A DNA stretch of 64,000 bases from Saccharospirillum alexandrii (GCF_004000275.1 NZ_RCIP01000004.1:124001-188000), one strand, 5' to 3'. Shown: positions 30,270 through 40,188, counted from the stretch's first letter. Numbers and translations are program-made. Notes: a model not told the origin generated them from the sequence alone.

Positions 30270-31706
30270 TCAGCCATCAGCCGGTGTCGTTCTATTCCGG
30301 CCTGCGTCTTTGCTGGCGTACAGCGCTTCATCGGCGCGATGCAGCCATTGATCGGCTGACTCACCGTTGCGGTAGGCGGATACGCCAGCGGAAAACGTAA
30401 TCTGCACCGGTTTACCCTGAAAATTGAACGGGCACTGGCTGATGTGCAGCCGCATTTTTTCCACGGCCTGCATGCCTGCATCGATGGGGGTCTGGGGCAG
30501 CAGCAACACGAATTCCTCACCGCCAAACCGAGCCAGGTAGTCTGACTGCCGTAACTGGCTGCGCATTTCTTTGGCGAGCACCTTGAGCACTTTGTCACCC
30601 GCCAAATGGCCGTACTGATCATTGATGGTTTTGAACAGATCAATGTCGATCAGGGCGACACAGCAGGGTTGCTGGTATCGCTCGCTGCGGGCTATTTCCT
30701 CGGCGAGGCGGGCATCAAAGCCTTGCCGGTTGGGTAATTGAGTCAGTGGATCTCGCAGTGACAATTCGCGTTCCTGGTTCACCTGTTCGATCAGCTTGTG
30801 GTTATCGGCCTGCAATGACGTCAGTTGCTCGGTCAGTTCTGCCTGGCGCTGATGCATGGCTGACAGGCTGGTTTTTACCTGGTTCTGAAACTCGCCTAAA
30901 ACGCCCAGCAAATCGTCCATGGAGTGCGTCATGGCCAGCCGCAAAGCCTGCATATCGGTGGCCGTTTCCAGTTCGGAGCGCACTCGCTCAAGCTGGTGGT
31001 CAACATTGGCGTTCAGACTCTCATTGAGAGTCTGCAGATCGGAAACGGCTGCCTGGTCTTCACCAATCAGTTGGTTGATGGCAACCAATTTGGCATTCAG
31101 TTCATTGAGGTAATACTCGAACTTACCCTTTTCCTGGTTAAGTCGAGTCTGGATCAACATAATGGTCTCAGCCGCCAGACCATCCAGTGTCGACCAGTCT
31201 GGTATTGGTTCCAGTCGGGCGGCCAAAGCACGCAGAGCACCGTCTTCATCGCCCAAAATGGCCAGGGTGCGCAACAGGGTGATAAAGCGTGAACAGAGTT
31301 TTTGCCGCAGCCGAACCAGGGTGCTGTTGTCGGCGTCCGGATCTGCGGCCACTGAGACCAGAGGTTGTATTTGATGCGCCAGAGACAAGGCATCCTGGAC
31401 GTAGGGGCTGCGTTCGCTGAGATGGCGTATTAAAGAGCTGGGTAGGCGATCGTCGTCAGTATCGACCAACAACTGATAGAGTGAATAGAGCTGGTTGACA
31501 CCTTCTTCGGTGCGGCTCTCGATCAGGTCAAAGCGTTTGTCGGTGGCGTCCAGGGCTTTGCCAAAAGCGTCGGCATCCAGATCGTTGCGTTGACGCAAAG
31601 TCAATTTAAGCTGATCCAGCGTTTCATCGAGCTCGCGGTCAATGCCCCGAACCATAATGGATAGGTCCAGTACACCACGCCGCAACAAGTCCTGTATTTC
31701 GCTCAT
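30270..31706 (-). CDS. Diguanylate cyclase with helical N-terminal domain
   Basis: 478 residues from ATG 31706. The C-terminal GGDEF domain has the intact active site ARFGGEEFVLLLP and substrate features NRQGFDAR, DIDLFKTINDQYGHLAGD. The RQSD inhibitory (I) site five residues before GGEEF is present, so product feedback is expected. The first about 300 residues are helical with coiled coil near 210-330 and no membrane segment, so it is probably a soluble cyclic-di-GMP synthase. It lies 97 bases downstream of the EEP gene; in Pseudomonas a GGDEF gene also ends the cytochrome c4-dsbA-EEP run. Confidence 0.92.
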   Translation of the reverse strand: MSEIQDLLRRGVLDLSIMVRGIDRELDETLDQLKLTLRQRNDLDADAFGKALDATDKRFDLIESRTEEGVNQLYSLYQLLVDTDDDRLPSSLIRHLSERSPYVQDALSLAHQIQPLVSVAADPDADNSTLVRLRQKLCSRFITLLRTLAILGDEDGALRALAARLEPIPDWSTLDGLAAETIMLIQTRLNQEKGKFEYYLNELNAKLVAINQLIGEDQAAVSDLQTLNESLNANVDHQLERVRSELETATDMQALRLAMTHSMDDLLGVLGEFQNQVKTSLSAMHQRQAELTEQLTSLQADNHKLIEQVNQERELSLRDPLTQLPNRQGFDARLAEEIARSERYQQPCCVALIDIDLFKTINDQYGHLAGDKVLKVLAKEMRSQLRQSDYLARFGGEEFVLLLPQTPIDAGMQAVEKMRLHISQCPFNFQGKPVQITFSAGVSAYRNGESADQWLHRADEALYASKDAGRNRTTPADG

Positions 31707-31803
31707 TCGTCCCACATACCCATGCCGATGCCTTGCTAAAAATTACCCAAGCTGATGCGAGTATAGCAGCGCTTTGGCGCCGCGCCGATCTGACTCGCCG
31801 CTT

Positions 31804-32619
31804 TTATCGAGCCAGTTCCGGCAATTCTATTTCAAGCGCTACCGGCAGATGATCGGACAGCGGGAAGTCCAGTACGCCCATGCGCACGATGCGCAGATGA
31901 CGACTGACCAGAATATGGTCGAGACAGCGGTGGGGCTGCCAACTGGGAAACGTCGCCCGGGCATGCGCCGACTTGAGTCCGCATTCGCGCAGCGGAGAGT
32001 CGTTAAGCAGTCGCAGGCTGTGGGTGTTCATATCACCCATCACAATCACATGATGGTATTGCTGAATCAGATTGCGAATAAAGCGCAGTTGCTGGTCCTG
32101 AGCTTTTTTGCTTAACGCCAGGTGCAGCATCACGATAACAACCGGGTGTTCGTCGGCAAGCTGAACCACGATGGCACCCCGGCCCGGCAAACCGGGCAGG
32201 GCGTGGGTGTCGATTCGGTGAGGTTCAAAGCGGGAAATCAACCCATTGCTGTGTTGCGCAAAGCGTCCCAGATTGCGGTTCAATTGCTGGTGCCAGTATG
32301 GCTGACCGGATTTCTTTGCCAGGTATTCCACCTGGTTGACAAAGCCGGTGCGAAAACTGCCGCCATCGACTTCCTGCAAAGAGACCACATCAAAGTGGCG
32401 TATCAGATCACTGATCCGATCCAGATTGTGCTGGCGTGACCGGCTAGGCCAAACGTGCTGCCAGGATTTAAAAAAATAATCGGGAAAGTGTCGGGTGTTG
32501 ATGCCAACCTGAATGTTGAAACTCAGTAGCGTCAGATGGTCCGGGTCGGCCTTGCGATAGAACTCCCTGGGGTCACTGAGGTGAACCGGGAATTCGTAAT
32601 CAAGGTGGCTCGGTTTCAT
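31804..32619 (-). CDS. Endonuclease/exonuclease/phosphatase family protein
   Basis: 271 residues of the EEP fold. Catalytic residues visible: N in LSFNIQVG, E in SLQEVD, D and N in MGDMNTH, and D-H in PLSDHLPVALEI near the C-terminus. The family covers metal-dependent nucleases and phosphodiesterases; bacterial copies beside dsbA are not assigned a substrate. No signal peptide. Member of the leftward cytochrome c4-dsbA-EEP-GGDEF series. Confidence 0.9.
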   Translation of the reverse strand: MKPSHLDYEFPVHLSDPREFYRKADPDHLTLLSFNIQVGINTRHFPDYFFKSWQHVWPSRSRQHNLDRISDLIRHFDVVSLQEVDGGSFRTGFVNQVEYLAKKSGQPYWHQQLNRNLGRFAQHSNGLISRFEPHRIDTHALPGLPGRGAIVVQLADEHPVVIVMLHLALSKKAQDQQLRFIRNLIQQYHHVIVMGDMNTHSLRLLNDSPLRECGLKSAHARATFPSWQPHRCLDHILVSRHLRIVRMGVLDFPLSDHLPVALEIELPELAR

Positions 32620-32741
32620 TGACGGGCTCCTGTAGATGGTGGCCCGACGGCAGACAAGAATAAAACAGAAGGGCCGGCTGGCTACTCAGTGTAGCGCAAC
32701 CGGCAAGACGTTGTTATCGGGCCTTTGGTTCCGGTGACCCT

Positions 32742-33374
32742 TTACAGCTGGTCTTCGTTGCGAATCAGCCATTCAGCGACGGTAAACATCCGCTCGTTGC
32801 CGCCGGCCATTTGTCCGGAGATCAGGTATTTACCGTTAACAACCAGGCTGGGTGTGCCCTGAATCTGGCTCATCCGGGTGATTTTCTGTGCCAGGGAAAT
32901 GCGGGTGTTGACGGCAAAGGAGTTGGCCATGTCCATGTATTCACTTTCACTGACGTCGAAACGTTCAAAAATTTCAGCGAAGTCTTCATCGGATGACAGG
33001 CGGTTCCGGTTTATATGGATTTCGTTGTAAATCGACGGGTGGCTCTGCGCGATCACGTCCAGGAACTGACCGGCATAAAACGCTTTGGCTTCCGGAATCT
33101 GGCGGTCGTTGAACAGCACAGGCACGGGGGTAAAGCGAATGTCGTCGGGCTTGCCCTGTTTCCAGGAAGTCACAAAGGGTTCCAGGTTAAAGCAGTGAAT
33201 GCAGCTGTAGCTGAAGATCTCCATGATCTCACCCGCTTCTTCACCCCGGTAGCTGGTCGGCAGTTTTTCCGGCAATACCTGATAATGGGTGCCTGCCTGA
33301 AATTCTTCTGCAGTAGCGGAACCGCCAGCCAGCACCATCAGCGCCAGCGCGGACAACATCACACGTTTAAACAT
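32742..33374 (-). CDS. dsbA: Thiol:disulfide interchange protein DsbA
   Basis: 210 residues from ATG 33374, preceded by GGAGAT. Signal peptide MFKRVMLSALALMVLAGGSA; periplasmic oxidase that forms disulfides. The active site is CIHC (SYSCIHCFNLEPF) near residue 55 of the precursor; cis-Pro loop IQGTPSLVVNGKYL near 175. Proteins with CIHC rather than CPHC are seen in the Pseudomonas/Marinobacter group. A hairpin terminator separates it from cytochrome c4 upstream, whose secretion and heme attachment it may aid. Confidence 0.95.
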   Translation of the reverse strand: MFKRVMLSALALMVLAGGSATAEEFQAGTHYQVLPEKLPTSYRGEEAGEIMEIFSYSCIHCFNLEPFVTSWKQGKPDDIRFTPVPVLFNDRQIPEAKAFYAGQFLDVIAQSHPSIYNEIHINRNRLSSDEDFAEIFERFDVSESEYMDMANSFAVNTRISLAQKITRMSQIQGTPSLVVNGKYLISGQMAGGNERMFTVAEWLIRNEDQL

Positions 33375-33443
33375 AGGTTGGATCTCCACAAGAGGACCAG
33401 GATAGGGGAATGGCCGTCACTTTGCCTGAAAGCCACCCACAAA

Positions 33444-33477
33444 AAAAGCGAAGGCCTTGAACCGGTCCTTCGCTTTT
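33444..33477. terminator. Bidirectional-type hairpin terminator
   Basis: AAAAGCGAAGG and CCTTCGCTTTT form an 11-base stem around a 12-base loop, with A run on one side and T run on the other. It lies between cytochrome c4 and dsbA, both leftward, so it can attenuate readthrough from c4 into dsbA. Confidence 0.75.
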
Positions 33478-33492
33478 CATTGTCTTTACCTC

Positions 33493-33525
33493 GGGTTAAC
33501 CGGGCCTGAACGGCCGGTTTAACCC
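33493..33525 (-). terminator. Hairpin after cytochrome c4
   Basis: GGGTTAACCGG pairs with CCGGTTTAACCC (one bulged base) just beyond the cytochrome c4 stop. No long T run follows, so it may be a transcript-end stabiliser rather than a terminator; the stronger terminator follows at 33444-33477. Confidence 0.5.
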
Positions 33526-33538
33526 GGGTTTTGGATCA

Positions 33539-34171
33539 TCAGTGCAGCCCGTTGATATAACTGGCCAGCGCTTCAATTTCAAAATCTTTCAGGCGAAAAG
33601 CGGTCGAGCGCATGACACGGGATTCGCCATCGTTGGTGCGGGCCTCGTCGCTGGGTTCAGAGGCGCGATAGCCACGCTGAAACTTGTATAACTGGCTTTC
33701 GATGTAGGCGGCATGCTGGCCAGACAACATCGGGTATCCGGCAGGGGCGTTACCTGCACCCGTCGGAGAGTGACAGCCGGCACAGGAGGGTACGCCGGTT
33801 TCCGGGTTGCCACCGCGATACAGCTGTTCACCCAGAGCGACCAGATCCGGATCGGCATTGCCGACGGTCTTATTCTGGCTGGCGTAGAAGGCAGCGATGT
33901 CGGCCAGCTGGTCTTCATTGAACCCATCGAGCTGTCCGGACATTTGCGTGATCACACGATCGCCATTCTGGACGTCGATCAACTGCTTGAGCAGATAGGC
34001 TTCACCCTGGCCTGCCAGTTTTGGGAAAGAGGCGGCAGCGCTGTTGCCGTCGGCACCGTGGCAAGCGGCACAGGATTCTGTGTATTGTTCGCCGTCTTCA
34101 GCATTGCCCTCGGCCATTGCAAAGCCTGAAATGCCGGCCAGCATGGCAAGGCCTACGATCAGTTTTTTCAT
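33539..34171 (-). CDS. Diheme cytochrome c4
   Basis: 210 residues with a signal peptide (MKKLIVGLAMLAGISGFAMA). Two c-type heme sites, CAACH (about residue 35) and CAGCH (about 130), in two similar halves, the cytochrome c4 plan. Periplasmic electron carrier donating to terminal oxidases, such as the caa3-type oxidase encoded at 40.5 kb. Methionine ligands are probably in QMSGQLDGFN and in RVMRSTAF. Divergent from engB, as in several gammaproteobacteria. Confidence 0.93.
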   Translation of the reverse strand: MKKLIVGLAMLAGISGFAMAEGNAEDGEQYTESCAACHGADGNSAAASFPKLAGQGEAYLLKQLIDVQNGDRVITQMSGQLDGFNEDQLADIAAFYASQNKTVGNADPDLVALGEQLYRGGNPETGVPSCAGCHSPTGAGNAPAGYPMLSGQHAAYIESQLYKFQRGYRASEPSDEARTNDGESRVMRSTAFRLKDFEIEALASYINGLH

Positions 34172-34407
34172 GTCGCGTCCCGCACGTCAAAGGTGGAAAA
34201 GGTCGGTCATCAGAACGGATGTGCACGGATCCGGATTCTGACCACACCGGTAATATGACCGGGCATTATATAGACCCGGGAGGGTGTTGAGAAGAAACCC
34301 CGCACCCTGAGTGGGTATTAATTGAACATGGAGCGACCAACGGCTCAGCGTCCGGACCGGTTTTCAGGTACACTGCCGGTTTTTAACCCCCGTTGAGAGA
34401 TTCCCCA

Positions 34408-35055
34408 ATGTCGGTTTTGCGATTTGATTCCGCCCGATTCCTGACCAGTGCCCAGCATCTGCAGCAAAGCCCACCGGATAGCGGTGCTGAAGTGGCCTTT
34501 GCGGGTCGCTCGAATGCGGGTAAAAGCAGTGCAATGAACGCGCTGACGCGCAATTCCAAACTGGCCCGAACCTCAAAAACGCCGGGCCGCACCCAGCTGA
34601 TTAACTACTTCTCATTGTCGACCGAGAACTGCCGCCTGGTCGATTTACCGGGGTACGGCTACGCCAAGGTCAACCGGGACATGAAGGAGGACTGGGAAAA
34701 GAACATCGGCGAATACCTGGCAGATCGGCACAGTCTCAAAGGCATCGTGCTGGTGATGGATGTGCGCCACCCGATGACCGAGTTCGATGAGATGATGGTG
34801 CGCTGGGCGATCCAGACACAGATGCCGCTGCGTGCCTTGCTGACCAAGAGTGACAAACTGAAAAAGGGCCCGGCCAAGACCACCCTGATGAAAGTGCGCA
34901 GCCAGTTACAGTCGCAAGCCAATTGGCTCTCAGCGCAACTGTTCAGCTCGCTGAAAAAAGACGGGGTTGCCGAATTGGAGAGCTGGTTACGGGAGCAGAT
35001 GGAGCCTGAGCCCGCACCGGAAGCGGCTGAGGAAAACCCCAATTCGCAAGTTTAG
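34408..35055 (+). CDS. engB: Ribosome biogenesis GTPase EngB (YihA/YsxC)
   Basis: 215 residues from ATG 34408 ([20 protein letters not shown]), with GAGAG upstream. Essential GTPase that aids 50S assembly. G1 [16 protein letters not shown]2 region [14 protein letters not shown]3 [11 protein letters not shown]4 [10 protein letters not shown]. An acidic C-terminal tail of about 20 residues is slightly longer than in E. coli. Divergent from cytochrome c4. Confidence 0.95.
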   Translation: MSVLRFDSARFLTSAQHLQQSPPDSGAEVAFAGRSNAGKSSAMNALTRNSKLARTSKTPGRTQLINYFSLSTENCRLVDLPGYGYAKVNRDMKEDWEKNIGEYLADRHSLKGIVLVMDVRHPMTEFDEMMVRWAIQTQMPLRALLTKSDKLKKGPAKTTLMKVRSQLQSQANWLSAQLFSSLKKDGVAELESWLREQMEPEPAPEAAEENPNSQV

Positions 35056-35070
35056 TACCCAACGGCTTAA

Positions 35071-35982
35071 TCAGCAGATGTAAGAGCCCGTTACCAGAAC
35101 GCGTTTTTTGCTATCGATCAGACTGAACTGATCAAGGGTACAGATCAGCGTCAGTTTGGCGGGTTGCGGCACCGGCCGTTTGAATTCCATGGTCAGGCTG
35201 CGGACCGAGCGGCGCCAGTGAGTTCCCAGGGTTGCCAGCAGCAGGTTGGCGGTGCACAAACCCTGCACAAAAGACCCTGAGTGCCCCAGCAACCGAGCCC
35301 CGATGCTTGAGATATGAAGCGGGTTCAAATCGCCGGACAGTTTCCCGTACTGACTGCCCAGACGCCGACCGATGGACACCGGAATCTGATCGGCGACCGG
35401 GTTATCGATGGCAATGTCGTTGCGTTGCGCCTGGGGCACTTTTGTGTGTTCGGATGACAGTTGTGCGACGAAATCTTCCGGCAAGCCTCCGACGTACAGT
35501 TCGTCTTCAAGTTGCATGATTTCCCGACCCCGAACATCGCGCACTTCAGACCGGAAAATCAGTGCTACAGATCGGCTTTTTAACGGCCTGGCTCCCATAT
35601 AGCGTACGTTAGTGGTGTAGTGAGCATTCACTTCAAATCCGTCGGGCGAGGTTAGCAGCAGGTGGCTGCGCAGGTGCATGATGCGGCTGAACTTGATTCC
35701 CAGGTCTTCCAGTACCTGCATCAACGCCCAAACGCCGGCCGGCGCACTGTAAGTGAACGCCTGCGGCGCCGTAGTCTGGTAGTTGAACACCTTGTGCCAG
35801 CGCGCGGTGGTTTTTTCAGTCAGATACCAGTTCGTTTTCAACGGTGCGAGCTGGGCGCCGAGGTTCAAGGACTCATCGGCTTTCAGGCTCTGGAACACCT
35901 TCATGTAGAACCGGGTAGCGTAACCCAGTGATGAAGACGACGTGGGTGTCTGGAACCAGCGGGTTTTTAATTTATCGGACAT
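35071..35982 (-). CDS. MaoC-like hotdog-fold hydratase
   Basis: 303 residues from ATG 35982. The C-terminal half has YGKLSGDLNPLHISSIGARL followed by VQGLCTANLLLATLG, the hydratase-2 motif (D...N..H) of MaoC-like enoyl-CoA hydratases; the N-terminal half looks like a second, degenerate hotdog. Enzymes of this kind act on acyl-CoA or acyl-ACP thioesters, possibly in polyhydroxyalkanoate or lipid metabolism; substrate unknown. Stops 15 bases from the convergent engB stop. Confidence 0.82.
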   Translation of the reverse strand: MSDKLKTRWFQTPTSSSSLGYATRFYMKVFQSLKADESLNLGAQLAPLKTNWYLTEKTTARWHKVFNYQTTAPQAFTYSAPAGVWALMQVLEDLGIKFSRIMHLRSHLLLTSPDGFEVNAHYTTNVRYMGARPLKSRSVALIFRSEVRDVRGREIMQLEDELYVGGLPEDFVAQLSSEHTKVPQAQRNDIAIDNPVADQIPVSIGRRLGSQYGKLSGDLNPLHISSIGARLLGHSGSFVQGLCTANLLLATLGTHWRRSVRSLTMEFKRPVPQPAKLTLICTLDQFSLIDSKKRVLVTGSYIC

Positions 35983-36188
35983 GGTGTCACCATCCATGGT
36001 TCGGCGAACGGGGTTCCGTAAGGCGACGGGTAATCGGCCCTAGCGAGCCACCCATGCACACGCACAGGTGACAGCCGCTTAGTTTAGCACAGGAACCTCA
36101 TTGGCTGCCGAGGTGTTTTGACCGAGCGGTCGACAATGACGCTGCTGCGTCACTTCCGTATAATCGCGATTTTAAGAGGCAGTTGACT

Positions 36189-36449
36189 ATGACGGTTCGA
36201 TTCATCGCCGGTGCGGTGTGCCCCAAATGCGGCACCATGGATACCCTGAAAGCGGGTTACGAGCATGAGGGTGCCATCATGGTGCGCGAGTGTGTCGACT
36301 GCGGCTATATCGATCGCATCAGCCAGACCCATCAGAGCGTTAATGAAATAAAGACCCGGGTCACGCCGCCACCGCCCAAACCGGAGGTTGAAGCAACCCC
36401 GGTTAAAATTCTTGATCCAACCTCACCCGCTAAGGATGACTTCCAGTGA
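36189..36449 (+). CDS. YheV-type zinc-ribbon protein
   Basis: 86 residues from ATG 36189 ([15 protein letters not shown]). Two CxxC pairs (CPKCGTMD and CVDCGYID) form a zinc ribbon like YheV; the RFIAGA.CP.C start is family-typical. The C-terminal 30 residues are Pro/Glu-rich. Function unknown. Its stop overlaps the purE start (GTGA), so it is coupled to the purine genes. Confidence 0.88.
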   Translation: MTVRFIAGAVCPKCGTMDTLKAGYEHEGAIMVRECVDCGYIDRISQTHQSVNEIKTRVTPPPPKPEVEATPVKILDPTSPAKDDFQ

Positions 36450-36949
36450 CGCAAAACGCCCCGGCTGTAACCGTTGGCATCATTATGGGTTCCCAGTCCG
36501 ACTGGGCCACCATGAGCCACACTGCCGACACCCTGACTCAGTTGGGGATCGCCCACGAATGCAAAGTGGTGTCGGCGCATCGTACGCCTGACTTGCTGTT
36601 TGATTATGCGGAATCGGCGTTCGACCGTGGTCTGAAAGTCATTATTGCGGGCGCCGGTGGTGCCGCTCATTTGCCCGGCATGTGTGCCGCCAAGACCCAC
36701 TTGCCGGTGCTGGGTGTTCCGGTTCAGAGCAGCATGCTCAGTGGTGTCGATTCGCTGCTCAGCATTGTGCAAATGCCGGCCGGTATTCCCACCGGTACGC
36801 TAGCCATTGGCAAGGCCGGTGCCATCAATGCGGCGTTGCTGGCAGCCAGTATTCTCGCCAATGAGAACGCAAGCGTGCGTGCCGCCCTGCTGAAATTTAG
36901 AAGCGACCAGACCGACCGGGTGCTGGCCAATCCGGTTCCGGGAGACTGA
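36446..36949 (+). CDS. purE: N5-carboxyaminoimidazole ribonucleotide mutase PurE
   Basis: 167 residues from GTG 36446 overlapping the yheV stop. Converts N5-CAIR to CAIR in purine synthesis. The family start [19 protein letters not shown] holds the phosphate loop, with VVSAHRTPD (catalytic His), [12 protein letters not shown] and [14 protein letters not shown] further on. Length normal. purK follows 3 bases later, forming the classical purEK pair. Confidence 0.96.
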   Translation: MTQNAPAVTVGIIMGSQSDWATMSHTADTLTQLGIAHECKVVSAHRTPDLLFDYAESAFDRGLKVIIAGAGGAAHLPGMCAAKTHLPVLGVPVQSSMLSGVDSLLSIVQMPAGIPTGTLAIGKAGAINAALLAASILANENASVRAALLKFRSDQTDRVLANPVPGD

Positions 36950-36952
36950 CGC

Positions 36953-38044
36953 ATGCGCATTGGAGTCATAGGCGGCGGCCAACTGGGCCGCATGATGGCG
37001 TTGGCAGCCGTGCCGCTGGGCATTCGCATGGCTTTTCTCGACCCGGCCAAAGGCGCCTGTGCCGCTGACCTGGGGCCCCTGGTCGAAGGCGCTTACGACG
37101 ATCACTACGCCATTCGCGAACTCTTGAAAATGTCGGATCGGGTTACCTTCGAATTTGAAAGCGTGCCGCCCGAAACCGTTGCTTTTATTGCTGACCAGGT
37201 ACCGGTGTATCCCTCCGCCCGGGCGCTGGAAACTGCCCGTGATCGCTGGCTGGAAAAGAACCTGTTTCAGCGCCTGGATATCCCAACTGCGCCCATAGCC
37301 GACATCACCGACCAGGCAGATCTCGACCGCGCTCTGGAACGGCTTGGCCTGCCTGCCATTCTCAAAACCCGAACGCTCGGCTACGACGGCAAAGGCCAGA
37401 AAGTGTTGCGCACGCAAGCGGATGCCGAAGATGCCTTTGCCGAACTCGGCTCGGTGCCGCTGATCTACGAGGGCTTTGTCGATTTTGACTATGAGGTATC
37501 CTGCATCGGCGTGCGGTCGGCATCGGGCGAGCTCGCCTTTTACCCGCTGGTGCGCAACGAACATCGCCAGGGCATGCTGTACCGGTCGCAACCGGTGGCC
37601 GAGCATCCGTTGCAAAGCCAGGCGGAAACCGCTGTCGGCCAGGTGATGGCCGCGCTCGACTACGTTGGCGTGCTGGCCTTTGAATTTTTTGTGGTCGGTG
37701 ATCGCGTGCTGGCCAACGAGATTGCGCCCCGGGTTCATAATTCCGGCCACTGGACCATAGAAGGCAGCACCTGCAGCCAGTTTGAAAACCATATTCGAGC
37801 CGTCGCTGATCTGCCGCTGGGCCGGTGCCGGGCTTCTCAGCCAGTAGCAATGTATAACCTGATCGGAGCGCTTCCGGATCGCGCTGCCATTCTGGCGATA
37901 CCCGGTGCCCACTGGCACGATTACGGCAAAGACCCGCGCCCGGGTCGCAAGATCGGCCATATCACCATCACCGCGCCCAGCGAGGCGCAGTTGCACGAAC
38001 GCTGCCTGCAGGTGGAAGCCTTATTGGTCAACGACCTGGGTTAG
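36953..38044 (+). CDS. purK: N5-carboxyaminoimidazole ribonucleotide synthetase PurK
   Basis: 363 residues, ATP-grasp enzyme acting just before PurE. GVIGGGQLGRMMALAA at the N-terminus, ATP-grasp pieces LKTRTLGYDGKGQ and YEGFVDFDYEVS, and the metal-binding NEIAPRVHNSGHWTIEG. Normal length. Its last 4 bases overlap the end of the convergent unknown gene. Confidence 0.96.
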   Translation: MRIGVIGGGQLGRMMALAAVPLGIRMAFLDPAKGACAADLGPLVEGAYDDHYAIRELLKMSDRVTFEFESVPPETVAFIADQVPVYPSARALETARDRWLEKNLFQRLDIPTAPIADITDQADLDRALERLGLPAILKTRTLGYDGKGQKVLRTQADAEDAFAELGSVPLIYEGFVDFDYEVSCIGVRSASGELAFYPLVRNEHRQGMLYRSQPVAEHPLQSQAETAVGQVMAALDYVGVLAFEFFVVGDRVLANEIAPRVHNSGHWTIEGSTCSQFENHIRAVADLPLGRCRASQPVAMYNLIGALPDRAAILAIPGAHWHDYGKDPRPGRKIGHITITAPSEAQLHERCLQVEALLVNDLG

Positions 38045-38649
38045 CGACTCCACGACAAACGCACACCGTGGCGGGACGCCAGGCAGGGGTAGGGTGGTTG
38101 CTGTGGCCTGTTCTTGCCCGTGGCACCGGTGGTGTCAAAAGACGTTGGCTGCTTTTCGATGATTTCCATAACGGCAGCATCCAGCTCGTTGGCGTAAGCA
38201 TCGCCGATCAGGGTGTGTACCAGCAGATTCGACAGGGACGTATCCCAGCTGAGCGCGGCACACTGGGTGTGAAGCCGGCGCCGGTCGTGCCATTCCTCGA
38301 GCAGGCGGTGACCAAAGTACACCTTGTCGAGAATGCCCAGAATACCAAAGGCCAGACGCCCCGATTCCAGGCTGGAAAAGAATTCGGCCACCAGATCGTA
38401 CAGGGGGTCGAAATCGCCGGCGTTTTTATCATTGGCGGTGACGTTCCTGGCTTCTTCCAGCAGGATGGGCAACAAGCGGCAATACTGGATCAGCATGGCG
38501 GTCAGTCGCTGTTCGGGCGTTCCGTGTTCCACTACCAGCAATGCCGGGTGTTTGCGATGAAAAACAGCGATAAAACGCTGCAGACTTTGCTCTCCTTCCG
38601 TGGCGGCCAGTGCTTTATCCAGGGCATTATCAATGCAAGGTGTAGACAT
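38041..38649 (-). CDS. Hypothetical protein, 202 residues
   Basis: Not recognised. The protein is mostly helical, soluble, without signal peptide or membrane helix, and ends in a basic, Pro/Arg-rich tail. Middle segments FFSSLESGRLAFGILGILDK, HRLLEEWHDRRR and LSNLLVHTLIGDAYANELDA look like ordered helices. Convergent with purK, with a 4-base overlap of the 3' ends. The roughly 220 bases upstream of its start, toward the DinF gene stop, contain no gene I can see. Codon use looks like its neighbours. Confidence 0.75.
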   Translation of the reverse strand: MSTPCIDNALDKALAATEGEQSLQRFIAVFHRKHPALLVVEHGTPEQRLTAMLIQYCRLLPILLEEARNVTANDKNAGDFDPLYDLVAEFFSSLESGRLAFGILGILDKVYFGHRLLEEWHDRRRLHTQCAALSWDTSLSNLLVHTLIGDAYANELDAAVMEIIEKQPTSFDTTGATGKNRPQQPPYPCLASRHGVRLSWSR

Positions 38650-38868
38650 GACAGCGGGCCTTGTCGGGTGAATCAGCGAGCGTGCAGGTCTCGGGTGTCG
38701 ACCGTCAATCCCTACAATGATCGCGTACCGGTAGATATCCGGGTGTGCTTACGCGGCGGATAACCTGTGTGTGTGGCATGCACAAATGTCGTTGTCAGTG
38801 TAGCCCAGCCTGTTCACTTTGCCGCAATTGGAGTTGTTGGCAACGTACCCTGAGGGTCAAACTCTGTT

Positions 38869-40188
38869 TCAGGGTGTCTGCGTCATTGGGCGTACCGAAT
38901 GCCAGTAAACAGTCAGCATCCAGAGTGAGCGACCTATAAATAGTAGGCTGAACCCCAGCCAGAGGGCCTGCTGGGTTGACGGCAACCACTGGCTTGCCAG
39001 AACAAAACTGAAAAATCCGAACACGACGCCGTTGCGCATCTGGGCGGTGAGGCGGGCGCCAATGAACACACCATCGAGCCAGTAGGCCGTTCCGGCCAAA
39101 AGAGGCATGGCAACAACCCATGGCAGGTAGGCGCTGGCTTGCTGTTGCAGGTCTGGTTGGCTGGTCAGAATGCCGAGCAGATTATTGCCCAATAGGGCAA
39201 ACACCAGCGTCAGCGCGGAAGCCAGGCCGAAAGCGCACCAGCCAGTGGTCCACAGTACTTCGCGCAGCGCTTGCGGATCGCGTTGACCGATGGCCAGCCC
39301 GACCTGGGCTTCGGCAGCGGCAGCGCTGGCATCCATACTGTTGGAAATCAGCGTCAGAAACGCCAGCAGAATGGCGTTACTGGCCAGTACGGTATCACCG
39401 AGGGCCGCACTCAGCCGGTTGAACCAGGCGAAACCCATCAGTAACAAAAAGGTACGAATGAACAAACTGAGGCTGACGCTGAAAATGCCCGCATAGGCCG
39501 CCAGAGCCTTCAGCCGGCTGGCATCCAGACCAGGCGCCAGGTGCTTCAGAGTGCGCCTCAGGGTCAGCAGTACCAGAGCAAGGGCCAGGTACTCGCTAAT
39601 GACGGTGCCCAGAGCAATGCCATCAGTCGTCATGCCAACGCCGTAAACCAGAAAAACGTTTAGCACCAGATTCACCAGTTGCGCCACCGACACGGTTACC
39701 AGAGCGATGCGGGTATTTTGCATGCCCACAAAGAAACCCAGCAGCATGGAGGTAAAGACCTGAGCGGGCACGCCCCAGATGCGAATGCTCAGATACAGGC
39801 GCGCCTCGGCGGTAGCAGCCTCCGAAGCCTGCATGAACCCCAGCCCCAGTTGAATCAGCATCGATTGTGCGGCCAGCACCGTCGCCGATAGCAGGGCGGC
39901 CACCAGGCAATACTGGGCAAGCTGGGTGCGAATCAGTCTGGCATCATCGGCACCCTTGGCCTGGGAGGTAAAGCCAGACAACCCCATCGACAGAAAGTTG
40001 AAACCGAGGAACACAAAGGCGATCAGGCTGGCACCCAGCGCGACGCCAGCCAGATAAACGCTGTCGTCGAGATGACCAAGTACGGCGGTATCAACCAGCC
40101 CCAGTAATGGCAGGGACAGATTGGCCAGCATCACCGGCCACATCAGTGCCCAGGTGTGACGCCAGGCTTTATTGGGTACGCGGATCAA
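38869..40188 (-). CDS. dinF: MATE-family transporter DinF
   Basis: 439 residues from TTG 40188 (GGGAGT lies upstream); the open frame runs to 40347, but the extra N-terminal 50 residues are not hydrophobic and not family-like, and ATG 40143 would remove part of the first helix. The start of homology LWPVMLANLSLPLLGLVDTA-like with VDTAVLGHL, then GVALGASLI, matches the DinF branch of MATE pumps. E. coli DinF affects oxidative-stress tolerance; no adjacent LexA gene is present here, so SOS control is not shown. Confidence 0.85.
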   Translation of the reverse strand: MIRVPNKAWRHTWALMWPVMLANLSLPLLGLVDTAVLGHLDDSVYLAGVALGASLIAFVFLGFNFLSMGLSGFTSQAKGADDARLIRTQLAQYCLVAALLSATVLAAQSMLIQLGLGFMQASEAATAEARLYLSIRIWGVPAQVFTSMLLGFFVGMQNTRIALVTVSVAQLVNLVLNVFLVYGVGMTTDGIALGTVISEYLALALVLLTLRRTLKHLAPGLDASRLKALAAYAGIFSVSLSLFIRTFLLLMGFAWFNRLSAALGDTVLASNAILLAFLTLISNSMDASAAAAEAQVGLAIGQRDPQALREVLWTTGWCAFGLASALTLVFALLGNNLLGILTSQPDLQQQASAYLPWVVAMPLLAGTAYWLDGVFIGARLTAQMRNGVVFGFFSFVLASQWLPSTQQALWLGFSLLFIGRSLWMLTVYWHSVRPMTQTP

